Below are positions 1 through 5,430 of a DNA stretch of 6,967 nt, piece by piece (positions within the stretch are counted from its first letter, which is position 1; each line of letters begins with the position of its first letter). Under the pieces are notes generated by a model. That model did no database searches. It was not told the origin of the DNA and worked only from the letters and a program-made list of their open reading frames with translations. The DNA lies in assembly GCA_903937325.1 (NCBI GenBank), contig CAIZYV010000107.1:1-6967 (forward strand). Direction: 5' to 3'. Position numbers and translations under genes: made by a program. The DNA is from Candidatus Falkowiibacteriota bacterium (lineage in GTDB: Bacteria; Patescibacteriota; Patescibacteriia; Patescibacteriales; UBA12465).

Positions 1-881
1 CCGGAAAAACAGAAATCAGATTGATGTCACCGGTGGCGAACATCTTATCTGAAAAGGGCCTAATCTCCTCTCTTATTTTACAAGATGGCACGGAAGTTAA
101 AGCTACTAATTTTCTCATTGCAACCGGCGGTCAATCGTATCCCTCTTCTGGATCCAGTGGCGATGCTTTTACTTGGTTAAAAAATCTCGGCCATCATATT
201 ATTAATCCTCGAGCTGCTTTAAGTCCGATAATTGTGCAAGAAAATATCCAAGAATTGGAAGGATTAAGTATAACGGAAGCGGAATTATCACTTTATAAAG
301 GTAATAAGAAATTGGGCAGCGAAAACGGTGACTTTATTTTTACTAGTGTAGGATTGAGTGGCCCGGCCGCCTTGAATTTAAGCCGCTTAATCGCTCGCCA
401 GGAAAGTGGAGATTTAAAAATAAGGATTAATTTTTTCCCTGAGGATAATCAAGAAAGTCTGGAGCAAAAATTATTAACCCTGATTGCTGATAATAAGAGG
501 CTTGATCTCGTTAATATTTTTAGCCGACTTTTGTCTCGAAGATTAGCAATTTTTTTGTCGGCACAGACAGCTATCGACGAGCATAAGAAGGGCAGTGAGT
601 TAACTCGCTTAGAAAGACAGGCTTGCTTACACTGGCTGCAAAATTATAGGCTTAGTTTTGCCCGGTTGAAAGGATTTGCTGAAGCGATGATTACTGTAGG
701 CGGTATTGATCTTAAAGAGGTAGACGCTCGGACAATGGCATCTAAACTTTTCCCTAATTTATATTTAGCAGGAGAAATTTTGGACGCTGATGGGCCGACC
801 GGCGGTTATAATCTTCAGCTGGCCTGGTCCAGCGCTTATTTAGCGGGAGAAAGTATTGCTCGAAAAATGGCCGCTCTGTGA
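1..881 (+). CDS. HI0933/YhiN-family FAD-dependent oxidoreductase, 5'-truncated
   Basis: This is the C-terminal 292 residues of a flavoprotein of the HI0933/YhiN/BaiN-like family. The frame is open to the left edge, so the TTG at 21 and ATG at 24 are internal codons, and the N-terminal Rossmann GxGxxG segment lies outside the window. Seen directly: the block GGQSYPSSGSSGDAF, followed by LGH, matches the family's GG.SYP..GS.GDG..LGH signature. A second block reads FTSVGLSGPAALNLS. Near the C-terminus, LFPNLYLAGEILDADGPTGG and then YNLQLAWSSAYLAG form the FAD-binding end typical of the family (GE.LD..G..GGYN.Q.A...G..AG). Full-length members have about 400 residues, so roughly a quarter is missing. 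Family members are predicted cytosolic FAD enzymes with poorly defined substrates, so no reaction is assigned. The gene ends in TGA, and the next gene follows after 51 bp in the same frame. Family call is firm; function is not. Confidence 0.93.
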   Translation, partial: GKTEIRLMSPVANILSEKGLISSLILQDGTEVKATNFLIATGGQSYPSSGSSGDAFTWLKNLGHHIINPRAALSPIIVQENIQELEGLSITEAELSLYKGNKKLGSENGDFIFTSVGLSGPAALNLSRLIARQESGDLKIRINFFPEDNQESLEQKLLTLIADNKRLDLVNIFSRLLSRRLAIFLSAQTAIDEHKKGSELTRLERQACLHWLQNYRLSFARLKGFAEAMITVGGIDLKEVDARTMASKLFPNLYLAGEILDADGPTGGYNLQLAWSSAYLAGESIARKMAAL

Positions 882-887
882 TATAAT
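879..887 (+). promoter_or_regulatory. Candidate extended -10 promoter for the SGNH/AT3 pair
   Basis: TGATATAAT has the form of an extended -10 element (TG-n-TATAAT) with a perfect hexamer at 882-887; the TG comes from the stop codon of the upstream flavoprotein. Predicted transcription start is near 894, giving a leader of about 39 nt before the ATG at 933. No good -35 box lies 16-18 bp upstream (859-864 is CTCGAA), as is tolerated for extended -10 promoters. Read-through from the flavoprotein gene is also possible because no terminator is visible in the gap. Confidence 0.45.
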
Positions 888-932
888 AATAATATCTTTA
901 TCCTTGGCTTTCTATCGTCAGAAATAAATTTT

Positions 933-1685
933 ATGTTTAAATCTTTATTAAAAATTTTTCTCTGTATTTTGCCATTTTTTTTCGTTTATCTCTTTATCGC
1001 TAATTGGTCTATTTTTTATCGCCTGGAAGCGGCCGGCTTACCCGCTAGCGATTATCAGCATCGCTATCTTTTACCCGAAGAAATATCCTCCTCTTCATCA
1101 TTTATTGTATATTCTGCTTTAGGTGATAGCTTAACTGCTGGTACTGGCGTTAGCGATTATCAACAATCTTTTCCTTATCGGATAGCGCAAAAACTTGCTG
1201 ATGAGAAGCTGGCGGTTAAGCATCTTAATTATTCTTATCCGGGTGCAAGAACGAGTGATATTATTAAAGATCTTCTGGGCCCGGCAATTCAAGAACAGCC
1301 GGATGTTGTCACTATTCTCATCGGCATCAATGATGTTTATGGTAATGTTGGCCGCCAGAATTTTGCGGCTAATTATGAGTTAATTATCAGTAGTTTACAA
1401 CAAGAAACGGAAGCAAAGATTAATATTATCAGCATTCCTCTGCTTGGTTCCGATTCTTTATTTTTACCACCTCTAAATTATTATTATCGTTTCAGAATTC
1501 AAGCTTTTAATAAGATTATAAAAAATATCGCCACTCAACATAATCTCAATTATATTGATTTAACGACGCCAACCGCTTCTTTTGCCCCAGATGGCGATTC
1601 TTATTATGCGGTTGATAATTTTCATCCTTCGGCCGCTGCTTATGAGCTTTGGTCGCAGATAATTTATGACCATCTCACTAGATAA
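933..1685 (+). CDS. Membrane-anchored SGNH/GDSL hydrolase (esterase or acetyltransferase-like)
   Basis: This 250-residue protein has a hydrophobic N-terminal segment (about residues 6-24) that is probably an uncleaved anchor or signal, so the catalytic domain would lie outside the membrane. The four SGNH blocks are all visible: ALGDSLTAG with nucleophile Ser66, SYPGARTSD with Gly104, IGINDVYG with Asn133, and DNFHPSAAAY with Asp228 and His231 of the triad. All catalytic residues are present, so the enzyme should be active. SGNH enzymes hydrolyse or transfer acyl esters on lipids and on glycans. The ATG at 933 is chosen because it immediately precedes the hydrophobic segment; there is no Shine-Dalgarno motif before it. 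Its last 20 bp overlap the start of an acyltransferase-3 gene, which suggests translational coupling and a shared role in O-acylation or deacylation of a cell-surface polymer. The substrate cannot be read from sequence. Confidence 0.93.
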   Translation: MFKSLLKIFLCILPFFFVYLFIANWSIFYRLEAAGLPASDYQHRYLLPEEISSSSSFIVYSALGDSLTAGTGVSDYQQSFPYRIAQKLADEKLAVKHLNYSYPGARTSDIIKDLLGPAIQEQPDVVTILIGINDVYGNVGRQNFAANYELIISSLQQETEAKINIISIPLLGSDSLFLPPLNYYYRFRIQAFNKIIKNIATQHNLNYIDLTTPTASFAPDGDSYYAVDNFHPSAAAYELWSQIIYDHLTR

Positions 1686-2778
1686 CGTCATTATAGCGAC
1701 TAGAATTTTTACGGCTATTTTTGTCATCGTGTTACTTCTTAGCTTTCGTAAAAAGAAAGAATTAGGTGTTTTTTCGTTGGCGGTAACACAAGAACTCAAA
1801 GGTTTGGCAATATTAGCTATTATCTTTGGTCATGTCGGTTATTTTTTAGCGGTTGACCATCGTTTTTTGTTTCCCTTATCTATTGCCGCTGGCGTGGGCG
1901 TGAATTTATTTTTATTTTTATCCGGTTATGGTTTGACGATGAGCGCTTTAGTAAAAAATCTATCGCCTTGGCAATTTTACCGTCGCCGTTTAGGGAAGCT
2001 CTATCAGCCTTTGTGGCTCGTGCTTTTATTATTTTTAGGTTTAGATTTAGTTTTGACGGGTAAAACTTATAGCCTTATTTATATTTTTCGATCTTTTCTC
2101 GGTTTTTTTCCTCGAGCCGATCTTTTTACTGATATTAATTCTCCTCTCTGGTATTTAAGCTTGATTATTGCTTATTATTTATTATTTCCTTTAATTTTCT
2201 GGCGGAAATTTCCTTATTTATCGGCTGTAATTTTATATCTGGCGGGTTTTTTCCTGATTCGATATGAGCCTGTTTTTTTAGAGCCGGTATTACGTTTGTA
2301 TCGTGTGCATATTCTCGCCTTTCCTTTGGGTCTAGCGTTTGCTGCTCTATCGGTTGATTATCGTAATAGCCGTTGGCCTTCTTTTTTTCGAGACTTATGG
2401 CAGCGTCGCCCGTCTCTAAAAGTTTTCTTTTCTTATGCTTATTGGCCGGCTTTTATTCTTTTATCTGCTTTTATTGCCTATACGGCTTATTATTCGCGTG
2501 TCGGCGGTATACGCTGGCAAGAAGAAATTTTTAGCTTGTTGACTGCCGGCGCTTTTATTTTATTGTTTTTAATAAAAAAAACAGAAAGCCGCTTATTTTA
2601 TTATTTTGGTCTTTTTTCTTACGAAATTTATCTGCTGCATTGGCCGATTATGTCGCGCTTTGATGTTCTTTTCTGTTTTTTACCGGCTTGGCTGGCCATG
2701 TCCGTCTATCTCGTCTTCTTTTTGGCTGCGGCCTGGTTGCTGCGCTTCATTATCCAAAAAATTGATCTTAAAAATTGA
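1666..2778 (+). CDS. Acyltransferase-3 (AT3) family integral membrane protein
   Basis: This 370-residue protein is hydrophobic throughout, with about ten or eleven membrane segments (near residues 8-26, 45-62, 66-90, 115-131, 158-180, 184-199, 211-230, 258-276, 285-304, 310-328 and 335-360). AT3 hallmarks: LKGLAILAIIFGH gives the K-x10-H form of the R/K-x10-H motif (Lys45, His56); GVGVNLFLFLSGYGL matches the GV..FF.LSG block; FYRRRLGKLYQPLW matches the F..RR..R..P motif; SPLWYLS follows; and SYEIYLLHWPIM is the usual C-terminal SY.IYL.H.P block. AT3 proteins such as OafA, OatA and NolX-type enzymes move acyl groups, usually acetyl, across or onto membrane-exposed glycans. The ATG at 1666 overlaps the SGNH gene by 20 bp in another frame and no Shine-Dalgarno motif precedes it. 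The partner SGNH protein probably supplies the extracytoplasmic transfer step that is fused to AT3 in many relatives. Acceptor unknown; no sugar-synthesis genes lie alongside. Confidence 0.93.
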   Translation: MTISLDNVIIATRIFTAIFVIVLLLSFRKKKELGVFSLAVTQELKGLAILAIIFGHVGYFLAVDHRFLFPLSIAAGVGVNLFLFLSGYGLTMSALVKNLSPWQFYRRRLGKLYQPLWLVLLLFLGLDLVLTGKTYSLIYIFRSFLGFFPRADLFTDINSPLWYLSLIIAYYLLFPLIFWRKFPYLSAVILYLAGFFLIRYEPVFLEPVLRLYRVHILAFPLGLAFAALSVDYRNSRWPSFFRDLWQRRPSLKVFFSYAYWPAFILLSAFIAYTAYYSRVGGIRWQEEIFSLLTAGAFILLFLIKKTESRLFYYFGLFSYEIYLLHWPIMSRFDVLFCFLPAWLAMSVYLVFFLAAAWLLRFIIQKIDLKN

Positions 2779-2794
2779 ATGAAACGGCACTTAT

Positions 2795-2823
2795 TTGCTT
2801 TTATTCGCCTAATAGGTTAAGAT
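2795..2823 (+). promoter_or_regulatory. Candidate promoter of the small basic gene
   Basis: TTGCTT (2795-2800) and TAAGAT (2818-2823) are separated by 17 bp and resemble -35 and -10 boxes (3 of 6 and 4 of 6 matches to consensus). Predicted start is near 2830, leaving about 20 nt of leader before the ATG at 2850. The match is modest, but the gene needs its own promoter if the region after the acyltransferase is transcribed separately. A TATTAT at 2827-2832 is an alternative -10. Confidence 0.3.
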
Positions 2824-2849
2824 AAATATTATTAATTTTATCTATTTAT

Positions 2850-2969
2850 ATGGCTAAAAGATCCACCGGCGTTGGTAAGGGTAAAAAATCTCATTCTCAT
2901 AAGACTGCGAAGCGTTTAGAAGTTAAGCGCCTCATGCTCGAAGAGAAGGCAAATAAAAAACACAAATAA
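2850..2969 (+). CDS. Small, highly basic 39-residue protein of unknown function
   Basis: The ATG at 2850 opens a 39-codon frame ending in TAA. It starts MAKRSTGVGKGKKSHSHK and continues with a segment rich in Lys, Arg, Leu and Glu (about residues 19-37, starting TAKRLEVKR) that should form an amphipathic helix. I count 11 Lys, 3 Arg and 3 His against 3 Glu, so the net charge is strongly positive. There is no Cys, no membrane segment and no zinc-binding pattern. Evidence that it is a real gene: isolated position with full intergenic spacing, a plausible promoter, and an intrinsic terminator starting 16 bp after its stop. The composition fits a nucleic-acid- or ribosome-associated small protein, but this is inference from charge only. 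It does not match bTHX or another ribosomal protein I recognise. No Shine-Dalgarno motif precedes the start (upstream reads TTTATCTATTTAT). Confidence 0.72.
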   Translation: MAKRSTGVGKGKKSHSHKTAKRLEVKRLMLEEKANKKHK

Positions 2970-2984
2970 TTTCGAGTTATTTCA

Positions 2985-3020
2985 AAAAACAAGCCAGAAC
3001 ATAAGGCTTGTTTTTGCTTT
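2985..3020 (+). terminator. Intrinsic terminator after the small basic gene
   Basis: An 11-bp inverted repeat pairs AAAAACAAGCC (2985-2995) with GGCTTGTTTTT (3005-3015) around a 9-nt loop. The descending arm runs into a T-rich tail, GTTTTTGCTTTT. The hairpin starts 16 bp after the stop codon at 2969. The A-rich left flank might allow weaker termination on the other strand too. Confidence 0.8.
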
Positions 3021-3040
3021 TGGAGTAAGAGTTTTTGCGC

Positions 3041-3052
3041 TATAATTATAAT
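3041..3052 (+). promoter_or_regulatory. Tandem -10 boxes directly before a start codon
   Basis: Two perfect TATAAT hexamers stand back to back (3041-3046 and 3047-3052), and the ATG of the alpha/beta hydrolase begins at the very next base, 3053. If the first box is used, the usual 6-7 bp spacing puts the transcription start at or next to the A of that ATG, which would make a leaderless mRNA. The second box would start inside the coding region. A -35 is not obvious; TTTGGA at 3019-3024 with a 16-bp spacer is the best candidate. Confidence 0.6.
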
Positions 3053-3619
3053 ATGGATAATTTTAAAGATAGTGATAAGGTGCTTTTCATTCCTGGCTGG
3101 TTCGACAGCGGCTCTTTTTATTCTTATCGTCGTCATGCTGATATTTGGGAAAAAAATATCGATTTAGAGCAGGATTTTCATGCCGATATTATAATAGCTC
3201 ATAGTCTTGGTTCGGCAGCGGCCCTTTATAATTTTAATATCCACAAACAAGGTAAGCTCGTTCTTATTAATCCGGTGGTTTCTAGAAAAAATCTTTTAAT
3301 TCGTTGGCTGCAATCGATGTCTCATGAGTTACCTGATAATTTTTGGCAACGATTTTATCTTTTATTCTTCTTAGCGCCGGCTGTTATCAAGGCCTGGAAA
3401 TTGTTGCGATTACCTAGCAGACAGATTATAAAATCAATTCCGTCAGATAAATTATTGCTAGTTTATGGCGAAAAGGACAGATATCTCGGTGAACGCGACT
3501 TGATAGATTCTGCTCTTTTATCAGAAGTTGCAATAATTGAATTAAAAGGCGCCGGCCATAATTATGGAACTATAATCGATCAAGCTTTGCCTGGATTAAT
3601 TTCTAAGTATTTATGTTAA
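3053..3619 (+). CDS. Small alpha/beta hydrolase (RBBP9/YdeN-like serine hydrolase)
   Basis: From the ATG at 3053 the product has 188 residues, close to the size of RBBP9/YdeN-type minimal alpha/beta hydrolases. Visible features: an early strand and oxyanion region, KVLFIPGWFDSG (residues 9-20); the nucleophile elbow AHSLGS with Ser51 (an A-x-S-x-G form of GxSxG, right after the hydrophobic strand ADIIIAH); LVYGEKDRYL with the likely acid Asp142; and GAGHNYG with His169. All three catalytic residues are present. There is no signal peptide, so it should be cytosolic. Substrate is unknown; the family includes esterases and peptidase-like serine hydrolases. A TTG at 3035 in the same frame would add six residues but would place both TATAAT boxes inside the gene, so ATG is preferred. 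The stop overlaps the start of the U32 gene (ATGTTAA), indicating a two-gene operon. Confidence 0.88.
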   Translation: MDNFKDSDKVLFIPGWFDSGSFYSYRRHADIWEKNIDLEQDFHADIIIAHSLGSAAALYNFNIHKQGKLVLINPVVSRKNLLIRWLQSMSHELPDNFWQRFYLLFFLAPAVIKAWKLLRLPSRQIIKSIPSDKLLLVYGEKDRYLGERDLIDSALLSEVAIIELKGAGHNYGTIIDQALPGLISKYLC

Positions 3620-4881
3620 AAATAAAAAAACCAGAATTATTGGCTCCAGCTGGTAATTTGGAAAAATTAAAAACTGCTATTATCCACGGAGCGGACGCTG
3701 TTTATTGTGGTTTGCCGGATTTTTCTCTGCGCACACGTGTAAATGATTTTTCATTAGCCGATATTAAGAAGGGACTTGTTTATGCTCATGCCGCCGGTAA
3801 AAAGCTCTATATTACTTTAAATATTATTGCCCGTGATATTCATTTGCATAAATTAGAGAAACATATTCAGCAATTAAAGGCTATCGGACCGGATGCCATT
3901 TTTATTGCCGATCCGGGTGTTTTGGAAACAGTTAAATCTATTTGGCCGCAAGCTCGTCTGAGTTTAAGCACCCAAGCTAATTGTACTAATGGTGTTTCGG
4001 CGAAATTTTGGTCCAAGCAGGGTTTTAAACGCTTAATTCTGTCTCGTGAGTTATCAATTAAAGATATAAAAGCAATTAAAAAAGCGGTCGGCCGGACAGA
4101 GGTGGAGGTTTTTGTGCATGGCGCTTTATGCAGTTCTTATTCTGGTCGCTGTTTCTTATCTGATTATTTTGTCGGGCGTAGTGCAAATTTAGGCGATTGT
4201 TCTCAGCCTTGCCGTTGGGAATATGAAATAAAGCCTGCTGGGCATGACGCTTCTCTGATTATCGGCGAAGATCAACATGGTTCCTATCTTCTTAACTCTA
4301 AAGATTTGTGCCTGATAGAGCGTTTGCCGGAAATCATGGCGAGCGGTGTTGATGCTTTAAAAATTGAGGGACGGGCTAAAAGCGTTTACTATCTGGCTAA
4401 TGTTGTTGGTACTTATCGCAGGGCGATCGATTTGGTTTATTCTTCCACAAACAAAATGGTTATTAAAAAAGAATTGGCATTTCTAAAAAATGAATTAAAG
4501 GAAAAATTAAATCAACGCGGCTATACTGAAGGCTTCATGTTCCCGGAAAAAGAAGTAATGCAAAATTATGCCGGTAATTTTCCCTCTTCTTCTTGGGAAT
4601 TTTGCGGCCAAGTTATTTCTTCCCGGCTTTTACCAACAAAAAAATACGAATTAAAAATAAGAGCGCATAACAGTCTTATATCAGGTGATGATTTAGAAAT
4701 TATCGGTCCGGCTTACCGTTGCGCTTCTTTGTTCGCTTCTCAGTTGCGTGATGCAAAAACGGGTCTAGCTTTAAGCGAAGCCCATGGCGGTGGCGGTAAT
4801 CAGGTAGTTTTAATTGACTCGGAAGAAGACTGGCCCGCTTATAGCGTTTTGCGGCGGCGCTTATCAAAAAAAGCCCTTTAA
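3613..4881 (+). CDS. U32-family protein, TrhP/YegQ-like (tRNA hydroxylation type)
   Basis: This 422-residue protein carries the exact U32 signature EVFVHGALCSSYSGRC (pattern E-x-F-x2-G-[SA]-[LIVM]-C-x4-G-x-C). It begins KPELLAPAGNLEKLKTAI, the usual TIM-barrel-like N-terminus. Cysteines 173, 180, 196, 200 and 233 cluster as in U32 members that hold an Fe-S centre; Cys173, Cys180, one of Cys196/Cys200, and Cys233 are the likely ligands. GDCSQPCRWEY and LLNSKDLCLIERLPE, followed by LKIEGRAKS, are typical of the YegQ/TrhP branch, whose studied members act in prephenate-dependent 5-hydroxyuridine formation in tRNA. The C-terminal part (about 330-415) fits the U32 C-terminal domain. Length is near the family's usual 400-450. 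Older annotations call this a peptidase, which is probably misleading. The ATG at 3613 overlaps the hydrolase stop by 7 bp; no Shine-Dalgarno motif is seen, so coupling is likely. The last codons lie in the terminator hairpin. Confidence 0.95.
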   Translation: MLKIKKPELLAPAGNLEKLKTAIIHGADAVYCGLPDFSLRTRVNDFSLADIKKGLVYAHAAGKKLYITLNIIARDIHLHKLEKHIQQLKAIGPDAIFIADPGVLETVKSIWPQARLSLSTQANCTNGVSAKFWSKQGFKRLILSRELSIKDIKAIKKAVGRTEVEVFVHGALCSSYSGRCFLSDYFVGRSANLGDCSQPCRWEYEIKPAGHDASLIIGEDQHGSYLLNSKDLCLIERLPEIMASGVDALKIEGRAKSVYYLANVVGTYRRAIDLVYSSTNKMVIKKELAFLKNELKEKLNQRGYTEGFMFPEKEVMQNYAGNFPSSSWEFCGQVISSRLLPTKKYELKIRAHNSLISGDDLEIIGPAYRCASLFASQLRDAKTGLALSEAHGGGGNQVVLIDSEEDWPAYSVLRRRLSKKAL

Positions 4882-4892
4882 AGGGCTTTTTA
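4866..4892. terminator. Bidirectional intrinsic terminator between convergent genes
   Basis: A perfect 24-bp palindrome at 4868-4891 pairs AAAAAGCCCTTT with AAAGGGCTTTTT. Read on + it is a GC-capped hairpin followed by TTTTTATTTTCTT. Read on - it is the same hairpin followed by seven T residues. It therefore serves both the U32 gene (+) and the VIT-like gene (-). The U32 stop codon TAA (4879-4881) sits at the centre of the palindrome, so the last four residues (KKAL) are encoded by the 5' arm. Confidence 0.9.
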
Positions 4893-4913
4893 TTTTCTTA
4901 TCACTTTTTGGTT

Positions 4914-5390
4914 CTATCGGAAATAGTCCGCAATCAGATGTCCTAGAAAGTTACTTAGAATTAAAACAGCGATGGCAACACCCAAATGTTCATATAAACT
5001 TTCCCAGCGGCTCTGCCCCTGGCTTTGCGCCATTTTATAACTAAGAATACTAAGAATACCTAATCCCCAGATGATACTGACAATAATGGCAATATTCATG
5101 GAAAGAAAAATAACCGGTATAAGGAAGGTGAGAGCAAATAAGAATTTAAATAAAAAAGTAAAAGCGGTTGCTTCCCAAACTTCTTTGGCAATCGCCCCTT
5201 CCTCTGTTTCCTTAGATACATGGACTCCTAGAGCGTCAGAGAAAGCATCAGCAATAGCTATAGTTAGGATGCCACCAATTACCGCTAATTTTGAACCAGT
5301 TGAAGCATTCAAGCCAATCATCAAGCCGAGCGTGGTTATAACTGCGGAAGTAAGGCCAAAGCCTAAGCCCGCGCGTAGAGATTTTTTCAT
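4914..5390 (-). CDS. Short VIT1/CCC1-like integral membrane protein
   Basis: This 158-residue minus-strand protein has about five hydrophobic segments (near residues 8-28, 34-55, 74-95, 97-118 and 134-152). The stretch GFGLTSAVITTLGLMIGLNA, followed by SKLAVIGGILTIAIADAFSD, corresponds to the first two helices of the VIT1/CCC1 (vacuolar iron transporter) fold, in which Asp and Ser residues line the membrane path. The loop after helix 2 is short and acidic (Glu61, Glu63, Glu64, Glu70, Glu73), in place of the much longer cytosolic metal-binding domain of plant and protist VIT1. At 158 residues it is shorter than typical CCC1 proteins (over 200) but looks complete. A role in divalent metal (Fe or Mn) efflux is plausible by family only. 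The ATG at 5390 is chosen because an extended -10 box lies 12 bp upstream. Convergent with the U32 gene, divergent from the CapA-like gene. Confidence 0.85.
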   Translation of the reverse strand: MKKSLRAGLGFGLTSAVITTLGLMIGLNASTGSKLAVIGGILTIAIADAFSDALGVHVSKETEEGAIAKEVWEATAFTFLFKFLFALTFLIPVIFLSMNIAIIVSIIWGLGILSILSYKMAQSQGQSRWESLYEHLGVAIAVLILSNFLGHLIADYFR

Positions 5391-5401
5391 ATTTTTATTT
5401 T

Positions 5402-5430
5402 ATTATAACATTTATTGAATAATATGTCGC
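5402..5430 (-). promoter_or_regulatory. Extended -10 promoter of the VIT-like gene
   Basis: Read on the minus strand, TGTTATAAT (5410-5402) is an extended -10 with a perfect TATAAT hexamer. GCGACA (5430-5425) lies 17 bp further upstream and matches TTGACA at four of six positions. Predicted start is near 5395, which leaves only about 5 nt before the ATG at 5390. The -35 box overlaps the first codons of the divergent CapA-like gene. Confidence 0.6.
5404..5409 (+). promoter_or_regulatory. Candidate -10 box of the CapA-like gene
   Basis: TATAAC (5404-5409) matches five of six consensus positions and would start transcription near 5416, about 8 nt before the ATG at 5424. It overlaps the minus-strand -10 of the VIT-like gene at 5402-5407, so the two divergent promoters may compete. 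The region 17 bp upstream (5381-5386) is only T-rich and not a convincing -35 box. Confidence 0.4.

Noticed and set aside
879..935. The flavoprotein and the SGNH hydrolase are in the same frame, separated only by a TGA and 17 sense codons, hinting at a recoded TGA or a fusion.
   Set aside because: No TGA occurs inside any of the long frames here, as would be expected under a TGA-as-glycine or tryptophan code, and the flavoprotein ends with a normal family C-terminus. The shared frame is a one-in-three coincidence.
1560..1799. Minus-strand open frame across the SGNH/AT3 junction.
   Set aside because: Antisense to two motif-bearing genes, composition atypical, no family features.
2779..2820. 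A 13-codon frame (MKRHLFAFIRLIG) directly after the acyltransferase TGA.
   Set aside because: Too short, no promoter or start context of its own, and it overlaps the candidate promoter of the small basic gene. It fits random open sequence.
2820..2843. Inverted repeat AGATAAA / TTTATCT with a 10-nt spacer upstream of the small basic gene.
   Set aside because: Seven A/T-rich pairs with one G-C each side form a weak hairpin that is common by chance in this composition. It could be an operator, but nothing else supports it.
3035..3052. TTG at 3035 as an alternative start of the alpha/beta hydrolase.
   Set aside because: It would put two perfect -10 boxes inside the coding region and add a low-complexity RYNYN segment before the ATG at 3053.
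4814..5418. Plus-strand open frames across 4814-5044 and 5071-5418.
   Set aside because: They run in other frames or antisense over the U32 and VIT-like genes, which have clear family motifs. Their translations show none.
5415..5423. TTG at 5415 as an alternative start of the CapA-like gene.
   Set aside because: It adds only three residues and lies at the predicted transcription start; the ATG at 5424 is the more usual choice.
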